DNA from: an uncultured Lachnoclostridium sp.
GTDB lineage: Bacteria > Bacillota > Clostridia > Lachnospirales > Lachnospiraceae
Reading direction: 5' to 3'
Length of the DNA: 64,000 bases
Assembly: GCA_946415315.1 (NCBI GenBank)
Contig: CAMKRZ010000002.1
Location: 186,001 to 250,000, forward strand
Positions within the stretch are counted from its first letter, which is position 1. Each line of letters begins with the position of its first letter. The notes beneath the pieces were generated by a model, which made no database searches, was not told the origin of the DNA, and saw only the letters and a program-made list of their open reading frames with translations. Positions 16,050 through 26,800 of this stretch are shown piece after piece. A program made the translations under genes and the position numbers.

Positions 16050-18413
16050 TCACTCCCCGATTTCCGCGGTGCGGATGATGAACTTCACTTCCCCGCTCAT
16101 ATCGTCGGCGATCCCGGAGTAATTGTCATAGGTATCGGTGACAGACGCAATAGCCTTCACGCGGTCAATGAGAGTTTCAACATTGCCGTCGAACAGCGCA
16201 ACAATCTTCTGTACAGCCTCACGATCAAATTCCCCGATTCCATCAGAGAGAGCCTGTGCACCATCGCGCAGCTGCCGGATTCCTTCCTTGAGAGCAGGTA
16301 TCCCGTCGCGCAGTTTTGCAGCTCCCTTGTGAAGCTCTTCCGCGCCGGAAGCCAGATCGGCAGTTCCCTTCTCGAGCTGCTTAGCTCCGTCTGCAACGGC
16401 ATCAGCACCTTCGGCTGCCTGAGAGACACCGTCAGTGTATGTCTTGAGGCCTTCATAGAACTGTCTGTATTCATTGAGCGACTGTTTCAACTCCCCGACC
16501 TTTACGACTCCTGCCTCTGCAGCAGCAAGCTTTGTTTTCACTTCATCGCTGTTCATCGCATCCGCAATTGCCTTATCAATCTGCTTCTGCGTGTTCTCGG
16601 AGATCGTCTTCCGGATCTCCGCAGATGACAGTTTATCCTCCGTAGTTTTCGAGATGATCGCTGTGATCTCATTGCTCCTCATCTGTTCGTCAACAGCGGC
16701 TTCAACCGATTTTGAAACCTCTGCAGATCCCATTTTGTCGACTACAGTACTCTCAATCAGACCCTTCACTTCCGCACTGTTCATCTGTGCTTCCGTTGCC
16801 GCATTCAAATGTTCCTGCGTTGCCTTGTCGATCATACCGGCTGCGACACCGGCCTCATAAGTATCCTGTGTCATCCCCGCTGCGCTCAGCACCTTGGCAA
16901 AAACCTGTGCCTTTACGGCTTCCTCCACCTGTGCTCGAACCTTCGCTTCCACTGCAGTCACAACCTTCGCGGCAACCTCACTCCGAACAGTATCGGTAAC
17001 GGCTTTCTCGACCTCACTGCGGACAGCCGCTGTCACCCGCTCTTCGATGTATCCCCTCTTTGCTTTGACAAGCTTTTTTACTTCCTCCTCTGCCTGCCTG
17101 TACACAGCGTCCTTATCTAGCGTCGAGATCACGTTGTCAAGCACTGTCTCGTAATTGTCAATGGTAAGTGTCGGGATGGTGAGTCCTGCCGCGGTCAGCT
17201 GCTGCTGAGCCTCGGAAAGCAGGCTGTTGAACACTTCCTTCGCGCCTTCCCGAAGCGCCTCGGAATTGGCCTCAAGCTTCGAAAGCCCTGCATCGAGAGT
17301 CGCTGCTCCATCTGCCAGCTGCCCTGCGCCATCCGATGCCTTCTTAGCGCCGTCAGCCAGCTGTTTCGAACCGTCCGCCAGCTTGCCCGCTCCTTCCGAA
17401 AGCGCATCCGTGCTGTCCAGCAGCGTGCAAAGCCCTTCGTATAAAGCGTCAGACCCATTCTCCAGTTTCGTCATCGCATCCGTGATCTGCGCGAGAATTT
17501 CATCAACCTTTGAAAGGGATTCGAGTTTTCCGACGTTCAGTCCGCGGAACACTTCGTTCGTTGCGATCGTCAGGGTCATTCCCATCGAAAAATTCTTCAC
17601 ATCTGCCGTAATCTCCACGAAATCCGGTACGGAAATGTCTTCTCCGGAAATCCCGAGATCCTCCGCGAGTCCGGGGAAAGCCCAGCCGACAACCGCCATT
17701 CTCGAACCGTCATTGACCAGTCGTCCGTTGGTCACGGACACATTGGAAAATGTCTCGCTGTCCAGCAGCGCGCCGGTGATCATCACAAACGGAACATACA
17801 CTGTTGTCTCCGTACCGTCGATCATTACAGTCTCGCTCTTTCGGTTCTCATAATCAAAGCGTATCGTAACCGTTCCGCTCTTTCCGGCGATGTCCTTCGC
17901 GGAGATTTCCTTGCCATCAAGAAAATAGGTCACATGCACTGCCACAGGCACTTCCGCATTCGAATTGCCGCGGTAATACACATCGCCGTCCGATACGTTC
18001 CAGACCTTCTTCGCACCGTCTTCCGTCATCGTGCTGTTTCCCTTCACGACCTCAATATCCGTGAGGTCAGACACATCCGTGACCGCCTCGTTTCCGGCAG
18101 AACCGCTGAGCCAGTCACTCACGATGACCTTGTTCGACGTACCGTCCGCATCCGCAAGGACATAGACCGTCTCCTTCTTGACAACACCCGTTTCTTCTGA
18201 TCCGGATGATACCTTCCCGTCTTCAGCAAGGGCGCCGGAAACCACCGTCTCCGTTTGTTCGGAAAATCCACTGCTCACGGTATTTTCCTTCTTATTATCA
18301 TCGGCAGCGCCGGCCGCACACATTCCGCAGCCGGCCATGCCCAGCACCATGGAAGCACACAATACTATCGCAAGGATCGCCTTGCCCGTTTTGTTATCCC
18401 ACATATCTCTCAT
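16050..18413 (-). CDS. Lipoprotein with LxxG heptad repeats (YhgE/Pip-like ectodomain)
   Basis: The protein has a signal peptide (AILAIVLCASMVLGMAGC) and then a ~200-residue folded part. Two blocks of repeats of the form x-x-L-x-x-G follow (for example GAGKLADGSKQLADGAKKASDG), on either side of a long coiled coil rich in Glu, Val and Lys. Such LxxG-by-four repeats occur in YhgE/Pip-type and other export-linked Firmicute proteins. Here the MMPL transporter is a separate gene just upstream, so the two probably form a split envelope machine. The start at 18413 has AAAGGAG 8 bases upstream and overlaps the MMPL stop by 20 bases. Upstream in-frame ATGs at 18431 and 18437 are less likely. Confidence 0.8.
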   Translation of the reverse strand: MRDMWDNKTGKAILAIVLCASMVLGMAGCGMCAAGAADDNKKENTVSSGFSEQTETVVSGALAEDGKVSSGSEETGVVKKETVYVLADADGTSNKVIVSDWLSGSAGNEAVTDVSDLTDIEVVKGNSTMTEDGAKKVWNVSDGDVYYRGNSNAEVPVAVHVTYFLDGKEISAKDIAGKSGTVTIRFDYENRKSETVMIDGTETTVYVPFVMITGALLDSETFSNVSVTNGRLVNDGSRMAVVGWAFPGLAEDLGISGEDISVPDFVEITADVKNFSMGMTLTIATNEVFRGLNVGKLESLSKVDEILAQITDAMTKLENGSDALYEGLCTLLDSTDALSEGAGKLADGSKQLADGAKKASDGAGQLADGAATLDAGLSKLEANSEALREGAKEVFNSLLSEAQQQLTAAGLTIPTLTIDNYETVLDNVISTLDKDAVYRQAEEEVKKLVKAKRGYIEERVTAAVRSEVEKAVTDTVRSEVAAKVVTAVEAKVRAQVEEAVKAQVFAKVLSAAGMTQDTYEAGVAAGMIDKATQEHLNAATEAQMNSAEVKGLIESTVVDKMGSAEVSKSVEAAVDEQMRSNEITAIISKTTEDKLSSAEIRKTISENTQKQIDKAIADAMNSDEVKTKLAAAEAGVVKVGELKQSLNEYRQFYEGLKTYTDGVSQAAEGADAVADGAKQLEKGTADLASGAEELHKGAAKLRDGIPALKEGIRQLRDGAQALSDGIGEFDREAVQKIVALFDGNVETLIDRVKAIASVTDTYDNYSGIADDMSGEVKFIIRTAEIGE

Positions 18414-20517
18414 GATGAACACTCCTTTCATCCTCATTCCTGCAGTTATCGGTAATCGTTCGCATTCCTGCCGTAGTCTTACAGATCAGCCCGTCGCACA
18501 GAAGCAACAGCGCAGGAAGCGCCGCGATAACCATCAACATACTGATCACGGCACCGCGCGCCATCAGATAGCACATGGAACTGATGATATCAATCTCCGA
18601 GTACACCGCAACCCCGAATGTCGCCGCGAACAGCCCTATTCCGGAGACCAGGATCGACGGTATTGAAGTCGCAAGTGCCGTCTGCACGGAAGCTTTTCTT
18701 CCGGCCCCCTGTGCTCTCTCCTTCTTGTACCGGGTCGTCATCAGGATCGCGTAATCCACGGTGGCTCCGAGCTGGATCGTGCTGATACAGATCGGTGCGA
18801 TAAACGGAAGCCTCTGTCCGAGATAATGCGGCATTCCCAGGTTGATGAATATAGCTACTTCAATCACCGAAATCAAAATCACCGGCAATGTCAGACTCTT
18901 CTCCACCAGTGCGATGATCACAAAGATCGCTACGATTGAAACAATGTTGACGATCCGGAAATCCCGGTCGGTCGTTTCGATCATATCCTTCATACACGGT
19001 GCCTCACCGATCAGCATACCGCCCTCATCGTATTTCTTCAGGATTGAATTCAACTCAGCCACCTGTGCGTTAACCTCGTCGCTGGCGCAGGAATACTCCG
19101 AGTTGATCAGCAACAGTTCCCATCGGTCGCTCTTGAGAAGCGAAGTCACGGATTTCGGAAGCATCTCCTCCGGGACGGAGGAACCGACAACGGATTCCAG
19201 CGAAAGAACGTAACGCACGCCGGCGACCGACTCCATTTCCCGGCTCATTTCCCGCACTGTCTTAGGCGAAAGTGTCGCATCGGCGAGCACCATGTGCGTG
19301 GACGCGATGTCGAACTTCTCGTTCAGTTTGCTGTTCGCGATCACGCATTCCATGTCCTTCGGGAGTGTCTCGAGCATATCGTAGTACACCTCGTCGGACG
19401 TCTTTTCATATCCGTAAAATGCCGGCACGATCAGAATGGCAAAGATCAGCAGAAATACGGAAAAATATTTTACGATGACGGATGCGGGTTTATTCATTTT
19501 CGGAAGCAGTGAGCGATGTTTTGTCTTCCGGAGAAGCCCGTCAAATAACAGGATCAGCGACGGAAGCACGGTCACACAGCCGATGACGCCGAAGACCACA
19601 CCCTTGGCCATGACAAGACCGAGGTCACGTCCCATCGTGTAGGACATAAAGCACAGCGCGATAAAACCTGCGATCGTCGTGATCGAACTCCCGACCACAC
19701 TGGTGAGCGTCTCGTGGATGGCCTGTGCCATCGCTTCCTTACGGTCGTCCTGTCGTTTGCACTGTTCGTTGTAACTGTTCCACAGGAAAATGGAATAGTC
19801 CATCGTGACTGCCAGTTGCAACACCGCCGAAAGCGCCTTCGTAATGTAGGAGATCTCTCCGAAGAAGTAATTGGTTCCGAGGTTCAGAACGATCATCATC
19901 GCAATGGAGAGCAAAAACACAAACGGTGCCGCGTAATTGTCCAGCAGGATAAGCATTGCCGCCAACGCCAGCACAACTGCGATCCCGACATAAATCGGCT
20001 CTTCTCTCTCGCACAGGTCTTTCAGGTCGGTTACCATCGCCGACATTCCCGTGACAAAGCACTGTTTCCCGGCAACGGAACGGATTTCGCGGATGGCGTC
20101 CATCGTGACATCAGCCGATGTCGAAGTATCGAAAAAGACTGCCATCATCGTTGCATCGTCAGCAATAAACGCACTGCGGATCTTCTCGGGGAGAATTTCT
20201 GTCGGGATAGAAAGATCCGCCAGGGAATCGTACCAGACAACACTTTCCACATGATCGATCGCGGTGATCTTCTGTTTCAGTTCTGCAACATCCCTCTCCG
20301 GCATATTTTCCAGCACGAGGAAGGAAAATGCCCCTTTACCGAACTCCTTCATCAACTCATCCTGCCCCTGAACCGTCTCCATATCGGTGGGCAGATAGGT
20401 GAGCATGTCGTAGTTGACTCTCGTGTGCACATATCCAAAAACAGCCGGCACCATCAGCAGGATCGTTACGATCAGGATGGGAATCCGGTGTTTCACAACT
20501 GCATGCGCAAATCTCAT
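18394..20517 (-). CDS. MMPL/RND family membrane transporter
   Basis: This is a twelve-helix RND-type pump of 707 residues in two homologous halves. Each half has one helix, a large outer loop and five helices. Family features include TMDYSIFLWNSYNE in the first half and ATVDYAILMTTRYKKE in the second, the paired Asp-Tyr sites of helices 4 and 10 used for proton coupling. It probably exports a lipid or other envelope substrate with the downstream LxxG lipoprotein, whose start it overlaps. The start at 20517 has AAAGGA 9 bases upstream; the ATG at 20526 abuts that site. The neighbouring TetR gene is the likely regulator. Confidence 0.9.
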   Translation of the reverse strand: MRFAHAVVKHRIPILIVTILLMVPAVFGYVHTRVNYDMLTYLPTDMETVQGQDELMKEFGKGAFSFLVLENMPERDVAELKQKITAIDHVESVVWYDSLADLSIPTEILPEKIRSAFIADDATMMAVFFDTSTSADVTMDAIREIRSVAGKQCFVTGMSAMVTDLKDLCEREEPIYVGIAVVLALAAMLILLDNYAAPFVFLLSIAMMIVLNLGTNYFFGEISYITKALSAVLQLAVTMDYSIFLWNSYNEQCKRQDDRKEAMAQAIHETLTSVVGSSITTIAGFIALCFMSYTMGRDLGLVMAKGVVFGVIGCVTVLPSLILLFDGLLRKTKHRSLLPKMNKPASVIVKYFSVFLLIFAILIVPAFYGYEKTSDEVYYDMLETLPKDMECVIANSKLNEKFDIASTHMVLADATLSPKTVREMSREMESVAGVRYVLSLESVVGSSVPEEMLPKSVTSLLKSDRWELLLINSEYSCASDEVNAQVAELNSILKKYDEGGMLIGEAPCMKDMIETTDRDFRIVNIVSIVAIFVIIALVEKSLTLPVILISVIEVAIFINLGMPHYLGQRLPFIAPICISTIQLGATVDYAILMTTRYKKERAQGAGRKASVQTALATSIPSILVSGIGLFAATFGVAVYSEIDIISSMCYLMARGAVISMLMVIAALPALLLLCDGLICKTTAGMRTITDNCRNEDERSVHHERYVG

Positions 20518-20628
20518 GTCTATCATTCCTTTCTTTTGTCTTCTTCGTCGGCATTGAACGTGTCTAACGTCCTCACGCTCTATCTGCGGGGTATTCTATC
20601 CGCCCGCAGAACCGTCTTCCACGGGCAA

Positions 20629-20663
20629 AATAAGACTCGTGTCCGAAATTCAGACACGAGTCT
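20629..20663 (-). terminator. Terminator between tetR and the MMPL gene
   Basis: AGACTCGTGTC (20633-20643) and GACACGAGTCT (20653-20663) make a perfect 11-bp stem, followed by TTATTTTG on the minus strand. I found no clear promoter after it, so the MMPL gene may depend on partial read-through. Confidence 0.8.
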
Positions 20664-20695
20664 ATGTTTGTCTAAACAATATGCGGTTTTTAAAA

Positions 20696-21268
20696 CTACT
20701 TGTGACTGTTATCCTCCAGGATCCGACGGATCATTTCCTCCGGAAGTCCCCGGTGCAACTCGCAGAAACGACGGATCTGTTCCGTCACATCGGATGACAT
20801 TTTCTCGCTGAGCCAGGCAATTGTAAGGCCGAAGCATTCACATCGATAAAACCGCTCGATAATCTCCCGGTCAAACTCACTGACTTCCGCTCCCTCAAAA
20901 ACCTTGTCTGCATAGGCGTGGACAACATAATCGCAGACATCCCACAGATATCTCTCAAAGATGTCCCTGCTTACGGAGTTGAAGATGTGAAGGATTGCTC
21001 TGCGGTTTTCCTTCCCGAAGCTGATGGCCGCATGCAGGGCGGTTTCCAGCGAATCGATCGTTGAATACTCCGAGATGATCCTGTCCGCTTCCTCCTGCGC
21101 GATCTCCTCGATCAACGCGAGAATATCCGGGTAATGGTAATAGAACGAGTTTCGGTTTATCCCGCACTCCGCAACCAGCTGCTTCACCGTGATCTGGGAC
21201 AGCGGTTTCTCGTTGAGCATCGCCAGAAACGTGCGTTTTATCTCTTTCTTCATAAGATCTGCGCCCAT
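20696..21268 (-). CDS. TetR family transcription regulator
   Basis: The N-terminal helix-turn-helix is ITVKQLVAECGINRNSFYYHYPD, preceded by KRTFLAMLNEKPLS. The remaining ~140 residues are a helical ligand domain ending in a TetR_C-like fold. The ATG at 21268 has CAGGAG 8 bases upstream; the longer open frame up to 21484 runs back into thrS and is not coding. It lies between thrS and the MMPL/lipoprotein pair and probably controls that pair. Confidence 0.88.
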   Translation of the reverse strand: MGADLMKKEIKRTFLAMLNEKPLSQITVKQLVAECGINRNSFYYHYPDILALIEEIAQEEADRIISEYSTIDSLETALHAAISFGKENRRAILHIFNSVSRDIFERYLWDVCDYVVHAYADKVFEGAEVSEFDREIIERFYRCECFGLTIAWLSEKMSSDVTEQIRRFCELHRGLPEEMIRRILEDNSHK

Positions 21269-21317
21269 CGTATCTCTCCTGTGTGGCAACGGATTTCCGT
21301 TTATACGGAATACAACA

Positions 21318-21343
21318 CGGCCGCGAGGTTTCCCCCGCGACCG
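21318..21343 (-). terminator. Hairpin after thrS
   Basis: CGGCCGCG and CGCGACCG pair (one G-T) around a 10-nt loop, directly after the thrS stop. The downstream T-run is poor (TGTTGTATT). Confidence 0.5.
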
Positions 21344-21353
21344 TTTTCTTTGA

Positions 21354-23321
21354 TTACTGTGCGTTCTCTTCCACTTCGATCTTGCGGATAACTTTACCGT
21401 CAATCTCCTCGCGGATCGCTGCGATGAAATCAGCGAGAGGCTTTGCGCCCTCGTCGCCCAGGAAGCGGCTGCGGACGGACACAAGTCCCTCCTCGGCTTC
21501 CTTCGCGCCGACTACAAGCATGTACGGAATGCGCTCGAGACGCGCCTCGCGGATCTTGTAACCGATCTTCTCGGAACGGCTGTCGGACGTTGCAAGGATG
21601 CCCGCCTTCTTCAGCTCGGCGCGCACGGAATCCGCATAGTCGTTGTACTTCTCGGAGATCGGAAGCACGCGAACCTGCTCCGGGCACAGCCACGTCGGGA
21701 ACTGGCCTGCATAGTGCTCGATCAGCCATGCGAGCGTACGCTCGTAACAGCCCATCGACGTACGGTGGATGATCCACGGCTGCGCCTTGTTGCCGTCGGC
21801 ATCGATGTAATACATACCGAACTTCTGGGCGCTCTCACAGTCGAGCTGGATCGTCACCATCGTGTCTTCCTTGCCGTATACGTTCTTCGCCTGAATGTCG
21901 ATCTTCGGTCCGTAAAATGCAGCTTCGCCGTCGGCTTCCGTAAACTTGATGCCGTTCTTGTTCATGACATCGCGGAGGTACTGCTGCGTCGAGTTCCAAT
22001 ACTCCTCGTCGCCCTCGTACTTCTCCTTGTTCTCGGGATCCCACTTGGACAGACGGTACGTCACGTCGCCGTCGATGCCGAGCGTCTTCATGACATAGTT
22101 GGCAAGCTCAACACATCTCGTAAGCTCTTCCTCCGCCTGGTCCGGACGGAGAACAATATGGCCTTCCGTGATCGTGAACTGGCGAACTCTCGTCAGACCG
22201 TGCATCTCGCCGGAATCCTCGTTTCTAAACAGCGTGCTCGTCTCGGACATGCGGTACGGCAGGTCGCGGTAGGAACGCTGCTCATTCATATATACATAGT
22301 ACTGGAACGGACACGTCATCGGGCGAAGCGCCATGACTTCCTTGCCCTCACCTGCATCCTTGTTCAGGATGAACATGCCGTCCATATAGTGATCCCAGTG
22401 GCCGGAAATCTTGTACAGATCGGACTTTGCCATCAGAGGCGTTCTCGTGCGGACATAGCCCCACTCATTGTCCTCAAGATCTTCCATCCAGCGCTGCAGC
22501 GTCATGATCATCTTCGTTCCCTTGGGCGTGAAAAGCGGCAGACCCTGGCCGATGACATCCGCCGTCAGGAACAGCTTCATCTCGCGGCCGAGCTTGTTGT
22601 GATCGCGCTTCTTGATATCCTCAAGGTGTGCCAGATACGCGTCGAGGTCCGCATTTTTCGTAAATGCCGTGCCGTAGATACGCGTCAGCATCTTGTTCTT
22701 CTCGCTGCCTCTCCAGTAAGCGCCCGAGGACGAGATCAGTTTGAACGCCTTGATCGGCTTCGTGCTCATCAGGTGAGGGCCTGCACACAGGTCGACGAAA
22801 CCTCCCTGATCGTAAAATGAGAGCTCCGCGTCCTCCGGCAGATCGTTGATCAGCTCCACCTTGTACGGCTCTCCGCGCTTCTCCATCAGCTCGATGGCCT
22901 CCGCGCGGGACAGCGTAAATCTCTTGAGTTCGTTGCCTTCCTTGATGATCTTCTTCATCTCCGCCTCAATCGCATCGAGTGCCGCGCGGTCCAGAGGCTC
23001 CATGTCGAAGTCATAGTAGAAACCGGTGTCGATCGACGGGCCGATCGCGCACTTTGCGTCGGGATACAGGCGCTTTACCGCCTCCGCGAGCACGTGCGAC
23101 GTGGTATGGCGGTATGCCGCCTTGCCGGCGTCGTCATTAAATGTCAGAATATTCAGCGAGCAGTCGCTGTCAATGACGGTACGAAGGTCCTTCACCTTGC
23201 CGTCCACCTCGCCTGCGCATGCCATGCGCGCGAGTCCCTCGCTCAGATCCGCAGCGATGTCGATGATGCTCATCGGCTGCGAGTACTCCTTGACGGAGCC
23301 GTCTTTCAACGTGATCTTCAT
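21354..23321 (-). CDS. thrS: Threonyl-tRNA synthetase
   Basis: This class II synthetase charges tRNA-Thr. The 655 residues show a TGS domain at the N-terminus, then an editing domain starting at HTTSHVLAEAVKRLYP. The catalytic core follows, with PLMAKSDLYKISGHW, the motif 2 region MSETSTLFRNEDSGEMHGLTR and motif 3 MGCYERTLAWLIEHY, and then the anticodon-binding domain. The length is typical. AAAGGAG precedes the ATG at 23321. Expression is governed by the T-box leader at 23418-23661. Confidence 0.98.
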   Translation of the reverse strand: MKITLKDGSVKEYSQPMSIIDIAADLSEGLARMACAGEVDGKVKDLRTVIDSDCSLNILTFNDDAGKAAYRHTTSHVLAEAVKRLYPDAKCAIGPSIDTGFYYDFDMEPLDRAALDAIEAEMKKIIKEGNELKRFTLSRAEAIELMEKRGEPYKVELINDLPEDAELSFYDQGGFVDLCAGPHLMSTKPIKAFKLISSSGAYWRGSEKNKMLTRIYGTAFTKNADLDAYLAHLEDIKKRDHNKLGREMKLFLTADVIGQGLPLFTPKGTKMIMTLQRWMEDLEDNEWGYVRTRTPLMAKSDLYKISGHWDHYMDGMFILNKDAGEGKEVMALRPMTCPFQYYVYMNEQRSYRDLPYRMSETSTLFRNEDSGEMHGLTRVRQFTITEGHIVLRPDQAEEELTRCVELANYVMKTLGIDGDVTYRLSKWDPENKEKYEGDEEYWNSTQQYLRDVMNKNGIKFTEADGEAAFYGPKIDIQAKNVYGKEDTMVTIQLDCESAQKFGMYYIDADGNKAQPWIIHRTSMGCYERTLAWLIEHYAGQFPTWLCPEQVRVLPISEKYNDYADSVRAELKKAGILATSDSRSEKIGYKIREARLERIPYMLVVGAKEAEEGLVSVRSRFLGDEGAKPLADFIAAIREEIDGKVIRKIEVEENAQ

Positions 23322-23417
23322 GTTGATCTCCTTTCGTTGTCACGGTAATGTGCGCGTCGTCGGGATTTCCGTATTCTTCGGTCCTGCTTGGTATTACCCC
23401 TGAGAATCGTTGGATAC

Positions 23418-23661
23418 AAAAAATCCCTGCCGACACTTTCGTATCAACAGGGACGAATATACTTCGCGGTTCCACCCTATTTGGCTCTCATGAGAAAGCC
23501 CACTTCATTGTGACGATAACGGAATCACCGGACCGGATTAGGGTCGCTCGGGAGCGGTCTTCCGCACGGTTCCCGCCGGACGCTCTCAGCCTGCCTTCGC
23601 ATGCGTCCTTCTCTGTTCGTGAACACGGAGTGCGTACTGCTTCTCCTTCAACGCTTTGTTT
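23418..23661 (-). promoter_or_regulatory. T-box riboswitch of thrS
   Basis: The antiterminator T-box core GGGTGGAACCGCG is at 23465-23477. The terminator arms are at 23424-23436 and 23441-23453. They form a 13-bp stem with a GAAA loop, and TTTTTT follows on the minus strand. A candidate Stem I begins near 23650 with an AGTA element. A GAACCG segment at 23567-23572 could hold the threonine specifier ACC (23568-23570); that assignment is inferred. Uncharged tRNA-Thr would stabilise the antiterminator and let thrS be transcribed. Confidence 0.93.
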
Positions 23662-23667
23662 GAAACG

Positions 23668-23695
23668 ATTATAGCACCGAAGCTGGGAAAGTCAA
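23668..23695 (-). promoter_or_regulatory. Promoter of the thrS T-box leader
   Basis: TTGACT (23690-23695) and a perfect TATAAT (23668-23673) are 16 bases apart, immediately upstream of the T-box. Confidence 0.85.
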
Positions 23696-23742
23696 GGGGG
23701 ATTTGCTGTAGTTTTTCACAATTTTCCGTGGCCGTTTCCGTC

Positions 23743-23771
23743 TTGAAATGCCTTCTTTTCCACGCTATACT
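23743..23771 (+). promoter_or_regulatory. Promoter of the GH2 gene
   Basis: TTGAAA (23743-23748) and TATACT (23766-23771) are 17 bases apart, 30 bases before the ATG at 23802. Confidence 0.75.
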
Positions 23772-23801
23772 GAGAAAAATGACTGACGAAAGGATCATTC
23801 G

Positions 23802-26800
23802 ATGAACCGACTCTTCACAGACAACTGGACCTTCGGACTGTACTCGACGAACGCAACGACGGAGGAACTGCTCGCAGGCTCCGAGGCACACCGCATCCGG
23901 GATTTTTCGCCGGTCGACATTCCACACGACTGGCTGATCGATCATGCAAATGACCTGTATCAGGATGGCATAGGCTGCTACCGCAAGACCTTCTCGCTTC
24001 CTCTCCGCGCAGGGACATATCCGCTGCAGAGTCCACGGTATTTTCTGCGGTTTGAGGGCGTTTACATGGATTCGCGCTGTTATCTGAACGGGCGCGAAGT
24101 TTTCGCGTGGCCGTACGGTTACACCACGTTTGAATTTGAGATCACGCCGCACCTGCGTGACGGCGATAACGAGCTTGTTGTGACCGTTACATACCAAAGT
24201 CCGAACACGCGCTGGTACTCGGGTGCCGGCATTTACCGGAATGTTCACCTGATCACCCGCTATGACCCCTGCCTCGCTTCCGACGGCATCTATGCGGTTG
24301 CCACGCCGGTCTGTGAATCCCGCAACGGGGACGGAGTGTTTCCGGGGGAGAGCATTCTCTCGGTCGACACGGGGATCAGCATACAGGCCCCTGTCATCGA
24401 ACAGACCTATCTGCTCCGTCAGACTCTTCGCGATGCCGACGGTACCATCGTCGCGACTTCGGACGACGAGTTCTCTTTCACAGGCACGCATGCCTGCCGT
24501 ACGCAGACGCTCACGGTCAAGGACGCACACGCATGGGACATTGACTGTCCTTACCTCTACGAGCTGACGACGGAGTTATTCCTTCCGTGGGGATTCCCGC
24601 GGGAATATGCTTTCCTTGATTCTCACACGAGCCGGATCGGTTTCCGCTCCGTGCGGCTTGATCCCGATCGTGGTTTCTTTTTAAACGGCCGCCCCGTAAA
24701 ACTTCACGGAGCCTGCATGCACCACGACCTCGGAGCTCTCGGCGCCGCCGTAAACAAAGTGGCAACGAAGCGCCAGCTCCTCTCCCTTCTCGCGATGGGC
24801 GTGAACGCCGTCCGCACCTCCCACAACCCGCCCTCCGTCGAGTTCATGGATCTGTGTGACGAGCTCGGCATCCTCGTAGACTCGGAAGCCTTCGACATGT
24901 GGGAACTCCACAAGACCGACCACGACTACGCGACCTTCTTCCGTGATCATTGGAAAATGGATGTCGCCTCGTGGGTCCGCCGTGACCGCAGCCGCCCTTC
25001 GGTAATCTTCTGGAGCATCGGCAACGAGATCTACGACACCCACACGGAGCGGGGCCTCATAGTCACGCGCGAGCTTCGCGATGAAGTACGTCTGCACGAT
25101 TACCGCCACCATGCGTTCGTCACCATCGGCTCGAACTATGTCGCCTGGGAAGGCGCGCAGCGATGCGCGGATCTTCTCGAGGCATCGGGCTACAACTATC
25201 TCGAGCGCCTCTACGATGAGCATCACGAGCGCTACCCGCACTGGTGCATCTACGGAAGTGAGACGTCGTCGACCGTGCAGAGCCGGGGGGTGTATCATTT
25301 TCCGGCGGATGTGCGCCTGCTGACGTTTACGGACGGCCAGTGCTCCTCGCTATCCAACTGTTCGACCAACTGGGGCGCGAAAAATCCGACCGTCGTCATC
25401 ATCGGAGACCGCGATGCTTCATTCTCCCTCGGGCAGTTCATCTGGACCGGCTGGGACTACATCGGCGAGCCCACACCCTATCATTCGAAAAATTCGTTCT
25501 TCGGGCAGTGTGATACCGCCGGTTTCCCGAAGGATTCGTACTACATCTATCAGGCCGGCTGGACGGACGCTTCCGTTAACCCTATGGTGCACATCGTGCC
25601 GTACTGGGACTTCAATGAAGGACAAATGATCGACGTGCAGGTCTTCTCCAACTGCCCGAAGGTGGAACTGCTCAGGGACGGCATCTCCCTCGGCACGCGC
25701 GACATCGATGTGCTTCACGGGCAGGAATTGCACGGCGCATGGCGGTTCCCGTATCATCCGGGTGTGCTCACCGCAATCGCCTACGACACGGAAGGCAATG
25801 TCGTAGCGACCGACGTTCAGCGCTCGTTCGGTGATCCCGTTTCGATCGTACTCGAGCCGGATAAAACGACTGTGACCGCTGACGGTGAGGACATGATCTT
25901 CATCGCGGTCTCCACGGTCGACGCGAACGGCATCTTCGTCGCTAATGCCCGCAACCGCATGAACGTAACCGTCACCGGTGCCGCCCGACTCGTCGGCATG
26001 GACAACGGTGACAGTACCGATTACGACGAATACAAAGGCACCTCCCGAAGACTCTTCTCCGGAAGGCTTCTTCTGATGCTCGCGGCCTGCAGGGAACCGG
26101 GTGTGATTACCGTGAAGGTTTCCTCCGCGGGACTTCCGGACGCGGAGCTGCACCTGACCGCTGCCGGGGCAGACACGCCGGTCAATCCCGCGGTCTGCGC
26201 GACTGCATGTAACGCAGCCCGGATCACGGACGAACTCATCCTCAACGAGGTTCCGATCCGCAAGATTGCGCTCTCCATTCCGGATGACAACCCGGAACTG
26301 ACTCCCGATCGTCGGGAAATGACGGTGACAGCGAAAATTTTTCCCGCAAACGCAACATTCGGCGAGCTTTCGTTCCGCGTGTTGACCGCGGACGGCATTG
26401 ACTCCGCGGCGATCCGGGTCACTCCTCTTCCTGACGGACATTCCGCGAAGATTACGGCGATCGGCGATGAGGAGCGATGCTTCCTGTACGCATTTGCCGA
26501 CAACGGCAAGCCCCATGCCGATGTGATCTCAAGCCTAGAGCTGCGAAGCATCGGGCTCGGCAGAGCGACCACAGACCCCTATGAGTTTGTCAACGCTATC
26601 CGCTATGACGAGAGCAATCAAAAGCCCACGCTCAGTTTCGACGGCGGCGCATTTACCGCGGACGAACCGACGTGGCTTCGATTTGACAATGTGGACTTCG
26701 GCGACTACGGTTCCGACACGATCACAATCCCGATCTTCTCCTTCTCGGATATCGTTCCGATCGAGGTCTGGGAGGGCACGCCGAAGGAAGCCGGCAGTAC

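Noticed and set aside
23586-24530. Minus-strand open frame of 314 codons
   Set aside because: It covers the thrS promoter and leader and the antisense of the GH2 gene; not coding.
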